Positions 16,871 through 25,570 of a DNA stretch of 64,000 bases are shown here, piece by piece (position 1 is the first letter of the stretch; every line of letters begins with the position of its first letter). The stretch is from an uncultured Desulfobulbaceae bacterium. GTDB taxonomy: Bacteria; Desulfobacterota; Desulfobulbia; Desulfobulbales; Desulfocapsaceae. The stretch spans positions 26,133 to 90,132 of the forward strand of contig CAISPV010000003.1 of NCBI GenBank assembly GCA_903887485.1, read 5' to 3'. The translations under genes and the position numbers were made by a program. Under the pieces are notes generated by a model. It did not search any database. It was not told where the DNA came from and saw only the letters and a program-made list of their open reading frames with translations.

Positions 16871-19566
16871 TCCGGCTGGGGATTATTCCGGCTGTTGCGG
16901 TGGCGCAGCCATTTATAGCCTTCATGGCTCAGAAAAAGCGCCACCGGAAAAGGCAGTAATATCCAGAGGTCGCCGAGCGGCACATGGGCGGTATGAAACA
17001 CCTTCTGTACCGCCGCTACGTTGAGGATGATCCAGACCCACAGCAGATTGACCGCCGTGGCTACCACCATCAGACGATTGGAAAAAATCCCGAGGCTGAA
17101 GACAGAAAATTCCCAGCTCCGCATAGTCCAGCCATTGAGCATCTGGCAGGAAATCACGCCCAGCAGGGTCATGGTCATGGCCTGCCGGTGCAGTAGCGGA
17201 TCGGCCAGGGTGACGGTGCCGTATTGCCAGCCATGCAGGAGCAGAAAGGAAAGGAAAGCGGCCATGGCCGCCGTGGCCTCGATAAGCCCCAGAAAGAAAT
17301 AGCCCCGCAGAAAAACTTCCCGGTCGAGGATCTTTTCTTTTCTGCTCACCGGCGGCCGGTTCATGATGTTCTTTTCCGGCCTTTCGCTGCCCAGCGCCAG
17401 GCCAGGAAGCATGTCCGAGCCGAGATCAATGGAGATGATCTGGATCACCGACAGCGGCATCGGAATTTTCAGAAAGAATTGCAGGATATAAGGCACAAGC
17501 TCCGGCGCATTGTGGGAGAGGATGTAGGTGACAAATTTTTTGACGTTGAAATAGACGGTCCGGCCTTCCTCAATGGCGATGACGATGGAGGAGAAGTTGT
17601 CATCAAGCAGGACCATGTCCGCTGCCTCCTTGGCGACCTCGGAGCCGGAGAGGCCCATGGCGATGCCGATGTCCGCTTTTTTAAGGGCGGGCGCATCGTT
17701 GACCCCATCGCCGGTCATGGCCACCACCTCACCTGCGTTCTGCAGGGCCGTGGCGATGCGCAATTTCTGACTGCTGGCCATGCGGGCAAAGAGGACGGTT
17801 TCTTTGGCAAGTATTTCCTCCAGCTGGTCATCACCCATGTCTTCCAGCTCCGGGCCGGTGATAACCCGGTCGAAGTCCATACCGATCTGCCTGGCAATGG
17901 CTTCGGCGGTACTGGGATTGTCACCGGTGATCATCATGACCCGGATACCTGCAGCCTTGCAAGTTGCCACGGCCTCGGACACGCCCTGGCGAGGCAGATC
18001 CATGATAGCGGCAAGGCCCAGCAGGGTCAGGCCTTCCTCGTCCGCCTTGTCGTTACGGGCGATCACCAGCACCCGCAGGGCCTGGCTCTCAAATTCCTTG
18101 GCTTGGGCAAGGATGGCCTCCCTTGCCGTATCGGTGAAGGGCTGCACCGAGTCATTATTGGCCAGGTAAAAAGTGCATTTGGGCAATAGCGCCTCCACCG
18201 CGCCTTTGGCAAAGAGCCAGGTTTTATCTCCCTCCTGAAAGATGCTGGACATCATCTTGCGCTCGCTGGTGAAGATGAACTCCTGCACCTTTTTCATCTC
18301 CGGGGCCTTAATCCCCTTTTTGCGGGCCGCAGCCACCAGGGCCAGTTCGGTGGGGTCACCATGCAGACCTTCCTCGTCGATGCTCGCCCGGCAGTTGAGG
18401 AGACCGGCGGTGAGCAGGGCGGCAAGGCGATTCTCGGTGCTTTCATTCTGCTGGTCAAAAGAAAATTCGCCCGGCTCTCGATACCCTTCTCCTGAAATAT
18501 TGACCTCTTCACCACCCGCCAGCCAGAGCAGCTTGACGGTCATCTCGTTTCTGGTCAGGGTGCCGGTTTTGTCCGTGCAGATGACGGTGACACTGCCCAG
18601 GGTTTCCACCGAGTCGAGGTTCTTGATCAGGGCGTTGCGCCGGGCCATGCGCTGGCTGGCCAGGGACAATGACAAGGCAATGGTCGGCAGCAATCCTTCC
18701 GGCACATTGGCGACAATGAGGGCAATGGCAAAGGTTGAGGCGAGCACAACCCCCTTACCGGAGAAGAGACCAAGGGCAAAAAAGAAGCAGCCCATGAGCA
18801 GGGCAATGAGCGTGAGGATGCGGGTAATGTGGATGATCTCCCGCTGCATGGGGGTGATGGCCTTGCGTACATTTTTGGTGAGACTGGCGATCTTGCCGAA
18901 CTCCGTGGCATTGCCCGTGGCGCTGGCCACGGCGACCGCACTGCCGGAAAGAACGGTAGTCCCGGCAAAGACCATGTTTTTTGCATCCAGAGGACGTTTC
19001 GTCTCGCCCGGCATAAGATCGCGGGCCACGGGTGCCGATTCGCCGTTGAGCGAGGAGAGATTGAGATAGAACGAATTTGCCTCAAGGAGAATCCCGTCCG
19101 CCGCCACCTTGTCCCCCTCTTCCAGAAGCATGATGTCGCCGGGGACGATCTCGCCGGCCGTGGTTGCAACAAGCTTTCCATCCCGGCGCAGGGAAACCTT
19201 GGTGGGCATCAGCTTGAGCAGCTCCTCCATAGCCTTGTCCGCCCGATATTCCTGCCAGAAGGTAAAGGTGGCGTTGACGATCACCGCCACGAGGATAGCA
19301 TAGCCCAGGATATCGCTGCCCTCGTCCGGCGCATAATGATCGGCGACAAAGGAGAGGAGGGCGGCCACTTCCAGCAGAATGGCGAAAAAATTGCTGTACT
19401 GGCCCAGATAGGCAAGGAGATAGTTTTTTTTCGCTGCGGTTGCCAGTTCGTTAGGACCAAACTCCTTGAGCCGTCGGGCCACCTGATCGGAGCCCAGGCC
19501 GTTTTCCGAGGTTTTCAGCCGCTGAAGCAGGGCCTGGTGGTCAAGGTCAAAAAGTTGCTGCGTCAT
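16861..19566 (-). CDS. Na,K-ATPase-like P2-type cation-transporting ATPase
   Basis: This is an inner-membrane P-type ATPase of about 901 residues. Phosphorylation loop 'ICTDKTGTLTRNEM', hinge 'TGDGVNDAPALKKADIG' and nucleotide motif 'LFAKGAVEAL' are visible. The ion-binding helices resemble the animal Na,K/H,K-ATPase branch: M4 reads 'NVPEGLLP' (not PEGLP) and M6 reads 'IDLGSDMLP', keeping both aspartates. The actuator TGES motif is altered to NGES. The ORF track starts at 19614. The ATG at 19566 overlaps the upstream stop as ATGA and is preferred, which couples translation to the tandem Usp gene. Transport of Na+, K+ or Ca2+ cannot be settled from sequence alone. Confidence 0.92.
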   Translation of the reverse strand: MTQQLFDLDHQALLQRLKTSENGLGSDQVARRLKEFGPNELATAAKKNYLLAYLGQYSNFFAILLEVAALLSFVADHYAPDEGSDILGYAILVAVIVNATFTFWQEYRADKAMEELLKLMPTKVSLRRDGKLVATTAGEIVPGDIMLLEEGDKVAADGILLEANSFYLNLSSLNGESAPVARDLMPGETKRPLDAKNMVFAGTTVLSGSAVAVASATGNATEFGKIASLTKNVRKAITPMQREIIHITRILTLIALLMGCFFFALGLFSGKGVVLASTFAIALIVANVPEGLLPTIALSLSLASQRMARRNALIKNLDSVETLGSVTVICTDKTGTLTRNEMTVKLLWLAGGEEVNISGEGYREPGEFSFDQQNESTENRLAALLTAGLLNCRASIDEEGLHGDPTELALVAAARKKGIKAPEMKKVQEFIFTSERKMMSSIFQEGDKTWLFAKGAVEALLPKCTFYLANNDSVQPFTDTAREAILAQAKEFESQALRVLVIARNDKADEEGLTLLGLAAIMDLPRQGVSEAVATCKAAGIRVMMITGDNPSTAEAIARQIGMDFDRVITGPELEDMGDDQLEEILAKETVLFARMASSQKLRIATALQNAGEVVAMTGDGVNDAPALKKADIGIAMGLSGSEVAKEAADMVLLDDNFSSIVIAIEEGRTVYFNVKKFVTYILSHNAPELVPYILQFFLKIPMPLSVIQIISIDLGSDMLPGLALGSERPEKNIMNRPPVSRKEKILDREVFLRGYFFLGLIEATAAMAAFLSFLLLHGWQYGTVTLADPLLHRQAMTMTLLGVISCQMLNGWTMRSWEFSVFSLGIFSNRLMVVATAVNLLWVWIILNVAAVQKVFHTAHVPLGDLWILLPFPVALFLSHEGYKWLRHRNSRNNPQPDHV

Positions 19567-20390
19567 TTTTTGTCCCTGGCATAGAAGGCGATGGTATTCA
19601 CCGGCGTGTGCCAAAAGAGTCTTTCCATGGGGTTTTCCCGGAAGAATCCGGAAAACTGGGAAAGCCGCCTGCCGCCGATGATCATGAGTTGGAAATCATG
19701 GCGGGCCAGGTGGTGGAGGATCTGGTCCACTTCCCTGCCGGTCAGGGCGTGCTTGATGGTAAAGGGGATATCCAGAAGTTGCAGAGTGTTGGCATAGTGG
19801 CTCAGGCGGGTGTTGATCTTCTGGAACAGCATTCTGGCGGTGTGGATATCTATGGCGGCCAGCCTGCCCCTGCCCGTGGGATGAATGCTGTATATCTCCG
19901 TTGCGGCAGCAAAGGCCTTGGCCAGGGAGCTGAAAAAGGCGAATTTTTGTGCCGACAGCCGGTCTTCCCGGATGGGGAGCAGGATGTTTTCGGTTACGAA
20001 AACCGCGTTCACATGGGCAACCCGGATCACGGCCAGATTGGCGGGCAGGGATAACCGACTCAGTTTTTCGCTGAGCGAGTTCTGGAAAAACCGTTTTTGC
20101 GTCCTGAGTCTGGTGCTGCAGAAAAGGGTATCGGTTCTGGTTTCGGCAAGATATTTTCGGATGGCTGCGACCGGTTCCCCGGTCAGAAAGACCCGTTCGG
20201 TCTTCACCTTGTAATGAACGGCCGCCTCTTCGGCTATGGCCATGCTCAGTTCCACCTCCTCCCGACGGTCGGAAGGGTTGAGCACATGAAGCAGGCAGAG
20301 GGTGTAGTCAAAAAGGGCAGCGTAGCGCAGGGCATAGAGCGCCGCGACATCTGAGGAAACAAGACCGTTCATCGCGGCAATGACTTTCAT
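19563..20390 (-). CDS. Tandem universal stress protein (UspA-like)
   Basis: This 275-residue cytosolic protein is built of two Usp-type alpha/beta units. The second ends with 'LMIIGGRRLSQFSG..', a degenerate version of the Usp nucleotide-binding loop (G-x2-G-x9-G-S/T). The first unit ends 'LAVIRVAHVN'. It overlaps the P-type ATPase start by four bases (ATGA), so the two are made together. A regulatory or nucleotide-sensing role for the pump is a reasonable inference. GGGAGGG lies upstream of the ATG. Confidence 0.8.
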   Translation of the reverse strand: MKVIAAMNGLVSSDVAALYALRYAALFDYTLCLLHVLNPSDRREEVELSMAIAEEAAVHYKVKTERVFLTGEPVAAIRKYLAETRTDTLFCSTRLRTQKRFFQNSLSEKLSRLSLPANLAVIRVAHVNAVFVTENILLPIREDRLSAQKFAFFSSLAKAFAAATEIYSIHPTGRGRLAAIDIHTARMLFQKINTRLSHYANTLQLLDIPFTIKHALTGREVDQILHHLARHDFQLMIIGGRRLSQFSGFFRENPMERLFWHTPVNTIAFYARDKK

Positions 20391-20449
20391 GGACGGATCC
20401 CTCCTGGTTGTGGTTGGGGGGGAACATTTCGTGACGCTTTTCCTAAATT

Positions 20450-20553
20450 TAGGAGCCGTTACGAAATAACATGGTCATTTATATCTATTTCGTTACGGCT
20501 CCTTATGCTGCTTCAAACAACTAAATAGCCATGTTATTTTTTTACAGCGGCTT
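20450..20553. repeat. Composite two-hairpin repeat, copy 2 (behind FAD oxidoreductase)
   Basis: Read on the minus strand this element matches copy 1 (6591-6693) at nearly every position over about 102 bases. The hairpin arms are AGGAGCCGTTACGAAATA (20451-20468) and TATTTCGTTACGGCTCCT (20486-20503), again with one mismatch at the centre of the GTTAC/GTAAC pair. The outer part GCTGCTTCAAAC...TTTACAGCGGC (about 20507-20551) overlaps the end of the adjacent gene and supplies its last codons and TAA stop. A perfect palindrome TCCTAAATTTAGGA abuts it at about 20441-20454. Confidence 0.9.
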
Positions 20554-22087
20554 GGCAAGCCTCGGCAATATGCATCGCCGCCTTGATGCCATTGGTGCCA
20601 CTGGAGATAATGCCGCCGGCATAACCACTGCCTTCACCAACCAGGTACAAATTGGCAAAACCGCTGCACAAACCGCTGGCCTCCCGCAGAACCTGGATGG
20701 GAGAGGAAGTCTTGCTCTCCAGACCCATGATGATTCCGGTCTCAAAGCCTTTTATCTTCCGGCAGAACTCCTTCAACCCTTCCCGGATCGAACCGCTGAC
20801 CTCCGACGGTAAGAGATTCCACAAGGGTGCGGCGATCAACCCCAGAGGATAACTGGACTCGGCAATTTTTGTTGACTGCTGGCAGGAAATAAAATCGGCA
20901 ATCCGGCAGAAGGGGGCCTGATAGCCATTACCGTAACGGAAAAATTCCTGTTCGAGGGCGCCCAGCCAGTCAAGAGATTCGAGGGCAGTCACCTCACGTC
21001 CCAGAAGATGATGGAGATTGACCCCGGCCACACAGGCGGCATTGGCAAATTGGCCATCCCGCTGATAGAGGCTCATGCCATTGACAATATTGGTATCGGC
21101 ATAGGCGGTGGCCGGAACCACCACCCCGCCGGGACACATGCAGAAGGTGTACACCGGCAGCTTGCCATCGCCCTTGGAGGTCAGACGATACTCCGCCGCC
21201 TTCACCCCCGGCAGCTCTTCTCGCCCCCATTGGGCACGATTGATAAGGGTCTGCGGATGTTCCACTCGGCAGCCAATGGCAAAATTCTTCGGCCGGAAAC
21301 CCACCCCCTTGGCGATCAGCATGCGATAGGTTTCATGGGCGGAGTGACCCGGGGCGATAATATAATAATCCGCCTCAATGGCGCCCTGATCGGTCATGGC
21401 GCAGACAACCCGGCCGTCTTGCACCTCCAGACCGGTCAGCATGGTCTCAAAACGCATGGTGCCGCCAATCCTGACAAATTCCTCCCGCAAATTCCTGACA
21501 ATCTTCTTCAGATTATCACTGCCCAGATGCGGGTGGGCCAGATAGCGTATTTCCGGCGGCGCGCCTGCCTGGATATAGCTTTCGAGGATAAACGCCTTTT
21601 CCAGGGAGATGTTTTTCGTTCGCGAAGTCAGCTTGCCATCGGAAAATGTCCCGGCCCCGCCCTCACCAAAGGCATAATTACCGATGGGATCAAAGACTCC
21701 GCCTTGTTCAAAGGCCCTGATCCGCTCTTCCCGCTTTTGGACCTCTGCCCCGCGTTCAATCAGGGTCGTCTCAAAACCAGCCTCCTGCAGGACAAAGGCC
21801 GAGAAAAAACCGGCTGGCCCGCTGCCCACGACCAGGGCTTTTTCTTTTCTCTTGCAGTAGGGGATTTCTAACCGCGGAAGGGCTATCGGCGCCTCTCCCT
21901 GAATCTCAGGAGAGATAAGCAAGAGCTGCGCCAACCAATGGATGTTCCCTTTTTTCCTGGCATCCAGACTTTTATGAAGCACCTGAACGGAAAAGTCCCG
22001 CAGGCCCTCGGTCTTGGCCACTTGGGCATACAATTGCTCTTCTGAATAATCAGGAGGCAGCTTTACCGTGATCTCTTTATAACCCAT
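20534..22087 (-). CDS. FAD-dependent oxidoreductase (COG2509-type uncharacterised dehydrogenase)
   Basis: This is a 517-residue flavoprotein. An FAD-binding Rossmann motif 'VVGSGPAGFFSAFVLQEAG' starts near residue 85. It is followed by the family-typical 'FGEGGAGTFSDGKLTSR' and a C-terminal 'YLVGEGSGYAGGIISSGTNG' that closes the FAD site. The N-terminal 80 residues form a small ferredoxin-fold-like extension seen in this family. The reaction is unknown. The final residues (AVKK) and stop are encoded by the composite repeat at 20450-20553, so the C-terminus may have been altered when the repeat arrived. No partner gene is evident. Confidence 0.88.
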   Translation of the reverse strand: MGYKEITVKLPPDYSEEQLYAQVAKTEGLRDFSVQVLHKSLDARKKGNIHWLAQLLLISPEIQGEAPIALPRLEIPYCKRKEKALVVGSGPAGFFSAFVLQEAGFETTLIERGAEVQKREERIRAFEQGGVFDPIGNYAFGEGGAGTFSDGKLTSRTKNISLEKAFILESYIQAGAPPEIRYLAHPHLGSDNLKKIVRNLREEFVRIGGTMRFETMLTGLEVQDGRVVCAMTDQGAIEADYYIIAPGHSAHETYRMLIAKGVGFRPKNFAIGCRVEHPQTLINRAQWGREELPGVKAAEYRLTSKGDGKLPVYTFCMCPGGVVVPATAYADTNIVNGMSLYQRDGQFANAACVAGVNLHHLLGREVTALESLDWLGALEQEFFRYGNGYQAPFCRIADFISCQQSTKIAESSYPLGLIAAPLWNLLPSEVSGSIREGLKEFCRKIKGFETGIIMGLESKTSSPIQVLREASGLCSGFANLYLVGEGSGYAGGIISSGTNGIKAAMHIAEACQAAVKK

Positions 22088-22169
22088 TTTCGTAAGTCAT
22101 CAGCAAACGCAAGAGACGTGCGCCACGAACTTCCTGCACCGAAAAGCCAGCTCTGCCAAAATGCCCGAC

Positions 22170-22433
22170 CTATTTTGCAAGAATTTTTTTGATGCGATCA
22201 TAACTGTGCAAGATCTCCTTACCCACTAATTTAACGGCAGTTCCCAAATCTTTCATGCTCTCACCGCTCTCACGGGCCAGTGCCGGGGTCTTGGCCTTCA
22301 TCTGTTCCCACTTTTTCTCTGCCACCGCCCATTCATCTTTGGCTTCGGCCTTGGCCAGGTGCATCTTCAATAAAAGTTCATCCCGCTGCTGCGCTACTTT
22401 TTGCACAAAGGTTTCGATGTCTTTCTGTTCCAT
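22170..22433 (-). CDS. Small charged coiled-coil protein, unknown function
   Basis: This gives 87 residues from the preferred ATG at 22433, which has AAGGAG nine bases upstream; the ORF-track start at 22463 lacks one. The protein is almost entirely helical and rich in Lys, Glu and Ala, with no membrane segment. It looks like a cytosolic coiled coil ('AKAEAKDEWAVAEKKWEQM'). I do not recognise a family. It is upstream of the FAD oxidoreductase on the same strand, 82 bases away. Confidence 0.7.
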   Translation of the reverse strand: MEQKDIETFVQKVAQQRDELLLKMHLAKAEAKDEWAVAEKKWEQMKAKTPALARESGESMKDLGTAVKLVGKEILHSYDRIKKILAK

Positions 22434-22904
22434 GCTGGTTTCTCCTTTTGTTGTGTGATTCAAGATCAGATACCGCTCAACCCAAACAAACAGGAACGTA
22501 GTCTCCCTCTAAGAGTTATACGGCATAGAAGAGACAAGTCAAGAAATTCTCTTGGCGGGAAGGCTGGAGGCATTTAGGCTGAAGACTGAAGACGATCAAA
22601 AATTCCAGCATTGGGTATGATCACACATTATTACCCATTTTGTGTTCCTAACAGCCTTCAATCTTCAACCTAAATACCTGCATCATTCCAAACAACAGAA
22701 GGAAAATGCACAATGAAAGGGGATCAATGATTGCAAAGGACTGAGAAAGGGAATAGACTTCTAGAAATCCTGGAAATCAGGACTTTCATTGCATGGGACG
22801 GCTTGACCGTTCGATAAACTCACGGACACCGGCAATCTCAAATTTCCTTGAGTTTCAACCTGTTGTTGCATCAGCCGCTGACAACCTTTCCCAGACTATA
22901 ACCC
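22434..22904. other. Intergenic region with long imperfect inverted repeat
   Basis: No gene is supported in these 471 bases. GAGGCATTTAGGCTGAAGACTGAAGAC (22567-22593) and GCCTTCAATCTTCAACCTAAATACCTGCATC (22654-22684) form an imperfect inverted repeat around a 60-base loop. This could be a bidirectional terminator-like or REP-like structure between the divergent coiled-coil gene and znuC. The rest presumably holds the znuC promoter. I could not identify a convincing Zur or Fur box by eye. Confidence 0.45.
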
Positions 22905-23696
22905 TTGAAAACAATACCCTTCCCTGTGCCTTCTGACCTTCCAGCGATCCAGTGTGAGCGGCTCTCTTTTTCCTATGGAGACGTCCCCATCCTCACCAAT
23001 GTTTCCTTTTCCATCCAGAAACTGGACGCCGTCGCCCTGGTTGGTCCCAATGGCGGCGGCAAATCGACCCTGCTCAAGCTGATTCTGGGACTGCTCACCC
23101 CGCAGAGCGGCACCATTCAAGTCTTAGGCACCACCCCGCAACAGGCACGAAAAAAGATCGGCTATATGCCGCAGTACCTGCAGTACGATCCCTCTTTCCC
23201 GGTCTCAGTCATGGATGTGGTGCTCATGGGTCGGGCCGGTTCCACCGGACTCGGACGCTATGGCAAGGAAGATCGGCGGGTTGCCATGCAGGCCATGGTC
23301 GAACTGGCCGTTGATGGCTTGGCGGCCCGCCCGTTCAACAGCCTGTCCGGTGGCCAGCGGCAGCGCATTCTCATCGCCAGGGCCCTGGCCTGCGAACCGG
23401 AGATCCTGCTTCTCGATGAACCCACCGCCAACGTCGATCCCGGCGTTGAGCTCCAGTTCTTTGAAATTCTCAAGGCGCTGGCCAACCGGGTGACGGTGCT
23501 CACGGTCTCCCATGATCTCGGCTTTGTCTCCCAGATGGTGAGCCGGGTTTTCTGTATCAATCGCCAGGTCAAGATCCATCCCACCTCCGAGTTGACCGGT
23601 GAGGTTATCCGCGAAATGTATGGCGGCGATGTGCGGATGGTCCGCCATGATCACTGCTGTTCCGAACAAGGGCACTCCCATGCTGACCTACTTTAG
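22905..23696 (+). CDS. znuC: Zinc/manganese-type ABC transporter ATP-binding protein
   Basis: This 263-residue cytosolic ATPase of a metal ABC importer has Walker A 'GPNGGGKSTLLK', signature 'LSGGQRQRILIARAL' and Walker B 'ILLLDEPTANVDP'. The C-terminus is unusually metal-binding ('HDHCCSEQGHSHADLL'), which supports zinc. The start is a TTG at 22905 and is uncertain. The permease gene overlaps its end by 17 bases. No substrate-binding protein (znuA) is next to it, so that partner must be encoded elsewhere. Confidence 0.9.
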   Translation: MKTIPFPVPSDLPAIQCERLSFSYGDVPILTNVSFSIQKLDAVALVGPNGGGKSTLLKLILGLLTPQSGTIQVLGTTPQQARKKIGYMPQYLQYDPSFPVSVMDVVLMGRAGSTGLGRYGKEDRRVAMQAMVELAVDGLAARPFNSLSGGQRQRILIARALACEPEILLLDEPTANVDPGVELQFFEILKALANRVTVLTVSHDLGFVSQMVSRVFCINRQVKIHPTSELTGEVIREMYGGDVRMVRHDHCCSEQGHSHADLL

Positions 23697-24528
23697 CGCC
23701 CTCACCGACCCCAATATGGTCTTTCTCCGCTATGCCCTTTTTGCGGGACTCCTGGCCGCCCCGGCCTTCGGCATCATCGGCACCTACGTGGTGGCAAGAC
23801 GAATGACCTATCTGGCAGGGGCCATTGCCCACTGCGTGCTGGGGGGGATTGGCGCCGCCCTCTACTGCCAGGTTCATTACGGACTGGCCTGGATGACCCC
23901 GATGCTGGGCGCCATTGTCACAGCCATCGCCGCCGCCCTGGTTATTGGTCTGGTCAGCCTGCGCTCCCGCGAACGGGTGGATTCGGTGATCGGCGCCATC
24001 TGGGTGCTGGGCATGGCCGCAGGCATCATCTTTATTGCCAAAACCCCCGGCTACATTGACCCCATGAGTTATCTCTTCGGCAATATCCTGATGATCACCG
24101 GTCAGGATCTGCTGACCATTGCGGTGCTCGATGTGATCGTCATCGGCTTGGGGCTGCTGAGCTACAACCGGATGATCGCCGTCTGTTTTGACGAGGAATT
24201 TGCTCGTCTGCGCGGGATCAGGACCGAGCTCTACACCCTGCTCCTGCTCTGCCTGACCGCCCTGACGATAGTCTTGATGGTACGGGTGGTGGGGATTGTC
24301 ATGGTGATCGCCCTCTTTACCCTGCCCGCCGCCACCGCCTCCCATTTCAGCACGCGGATATGGCAGATGATGCTCCTGGCCACCTTGCTTGGCCTAGCCT
24401 CGGTTGCCGGCGGCCTGTCGCTCAGCTACGGTCTCGACCTGCCCAGCGGACCGACTATCGTCATGCTGGCCGGCTTTTTCTATCTGGTCGTGATTGTCGG
24501 CAAGGGGATGAAGAACAGATTGCGGTGA
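23680..24528 (+). CDS. znuB: Zinc/manganese-type ABC transporter permease
   Basis: This inner-membrane permease has about 283 residues and eight hydrophobic segments, and belongs to the ABC-3 family. The cytoplasmic loop 'FDEEFARLRGIRTELYTLL' and 'RVVGIVMVIALFTLPAATA' are typical of ZnuB/MntB proteins. The ORF track begins at 23599, but the first sensible ATG is at 23680 (MLTYFSAL..), inside the end of znuC, as expected for coupled genes. Confidence 0.92.
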   Translation: MLTYFSALTDPNMVFLRYALFAGLLAAPAFGIIGTYVVARRMTYLAGAIAHCVLGGIGAALYCQVHYGLAWMTPMLGAIVTAIAAALVIGLVSLRSRERVDSVIGAIWVLGMAAGIIFIAKTPGYIDPMSYLFGNILMITGQDLLTIAVLDVIVIGLGLLSYNRMIAVCFDEEFARLRGIRTELYTLLLLCLTALTIVLMVRVVGIVMVIALFTLPAATASHFSTRIWQMMLLATLLGLASVAGGLSLSYGLDLPSGPTIVMLAGFFYLVVIVGKGMKNRLR

Positions 24529-24617
24529 TTTTCTTTTTCATTCAGCAGGAATGAGAAAGACTTCAAAATGAAGAAGGAAGCCGTGGTCGAATCCCCAATT
24601 CTCATGTTAAATAAATC

Positions 24618-24658
24618 TTGATAGATCTCATCACTTGACATATACTATGGTATATACC
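24618..24658 (+). promoter_or_regulatory. vapBC promoter with palindromic operator
   Basis: TTGATA (24618-24623), a 17-base spacer and TATACT (24641-24646) form a good sigma-70-type promoter. Overlapping it are ATACTATGGTAT and the perfect palindrome GGTATATACC (24649-24658). This is the arrangement expected for autoregulation by the VapB-VapC complex. Confidence 0.6.
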
Positions 24659-24679
24659 AGCAAAAGAGGAGGCAGATCC

Positions 24680-24940
24680 ATGAGTCAAGTAGCGAAACTA
24701 TTCACCAATGGTCGTAGCCAGGCCGTCCGTTTACCGGCTGCCTATCGGTTCGATACGAGGGAAGTCTTTATCCGCCGGGACGCGGAAACAGGCGACGTGA
24801 TTTTGTCGCGCAGACCCGCAACCTGGGATGATTTCTTCATTGCACTCAAGAGTGCCGAGGTGCCCAACGACTTTCTGGACGAGAAAGATCGCAGCCAGGG
24901 AACGCAGGATCGTGATCCCTTTGAGGGGTTTGGTAAATGA
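24680..24940 (+). CDS. vapB: VapB-type antitoxin (AbrB/SpoVT-like)
   Basis: This has 86 residues from the ATG at 24680, which follows GGAGG; the ORF-track start at 24635 lies within the promoter. The N-terminal swapped-hairpin DNA-binding domain reads 'AKLFTNGRSQAVRLPAAYRF'. The C-terminal half (DDFFIALKSA...) is the toxin-binding tail. Its end overlaps vapC as ATGA, the standard arrangement for toxin-antitoxin pairs. Confidence 0.93.
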   Translation: MSQVAKLFTNGRSQAVRLPAAYRFDTREVFIRRDAETGDVILSRRPATWDDFFIALKSAEVPNDFLDEKDRSQGTQDRDPFEGFGK

Positions 24941-25335
24941 AGCGGTACATGCTGGACACCAATACGGTAAGCCACCTGCTTAAAGGGCATCCGGCCGTTG
25001 CCAGGCGCCTGGTAGCCGTACCAATGGCATCTCTTTGCATCTCGGCTATCACTGAAGGTGAATTGCTGTTTGGTCTGGCAAAACGTCCGGCTGCTAAACA
25101 GCTTCACGTTGCCGTGCGGGAGTTTCTCCGGCGCATTGATGTATTGCCATGGGACAGCGCGGCTGCCGAGCATTACGGAACTGTGCGCGCCAATATGGCG
25201 GGACAAGGTAAGGTATTATCACCACTTGACTTGTTGATCGCCACTCACGCATTAAGCGTGGACGCAGTACTCGTGACAAACGACCAGGCTATCAGCCAAA
25301 TGGCTCATCTGGACATCGAAGATTGGACAGTGTAA
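24937..25335 (+). CDS. vapC: VapC-type PIN-domain ribonuclease toxin
   Basis: This 132-residue PIN-domain RNase is the toxin partner of VapB. Acidic metal-binding residues are seen in 'YMLDTNTVSHLL' (Asp7), 'AITEGELLFGL', 'LSPLDLLIATHAL' and 'VTNDQAIS'. The length and the ATGA overlap with vapB support an intact, functional module. It lies at the left border of a transposon-scarred accessory patch. Confidence 0.94.
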   Translation: MKRYMLDTNTVSHLLKGHPAVARRLVAVPMASLCISAITEGELLFGLAKRPAAKQLHVAVREFLRRIDVLPWDSAAAEHYGTVRANMAGQGKVLSPLDLLIATHALSVDAVLVTNDQAISQMAHLDIEDWTV

Positions 25336-25479
25336 CTGACGAGTAAGAATCGAGGTTTGTCACCAGATTCCGTCCTTCCGATTCCCATTAAAACTGAAAA
25401 TATCAAGGACGTCCCCTTTATGTTACCCGAATTCATTGAGATGGCGAAAGCCTTCTTCCCACTTATCTGAAAAAAGGAG

Positions 25480-25496
25480 AAATCGGGGTCAGACCA
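25480..25496 (+). repeat. 17-bp direct repeat AAATCGGGGTCAGACCA, left copy
   Basis: The same 17 bases recur at 26499-26515, on the other side of the IS4 relic. The GGGGTCAGACC core resembles short sequences often found scattered near transposases in proteobacterial genomes. At 17 bp it is longer than IS4-family target duplications, so it is more likely a small dispersed repeat than a target-site duplication. Confidence 0.6.
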
Positions 25497-25570
25497 TAAT
25501 GGCGCTAGTTTAAGCGGTTTTTCTACGAGAAACAAGCTGAAAACATTGGCTAAAATTGGTATATTTACCA

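Noticed and set aside
17224-18189. 321-residue ORF antisense to the P-type ATPase
   Set aside because: It is a shadow; the ATPase motifs cover the same bases.
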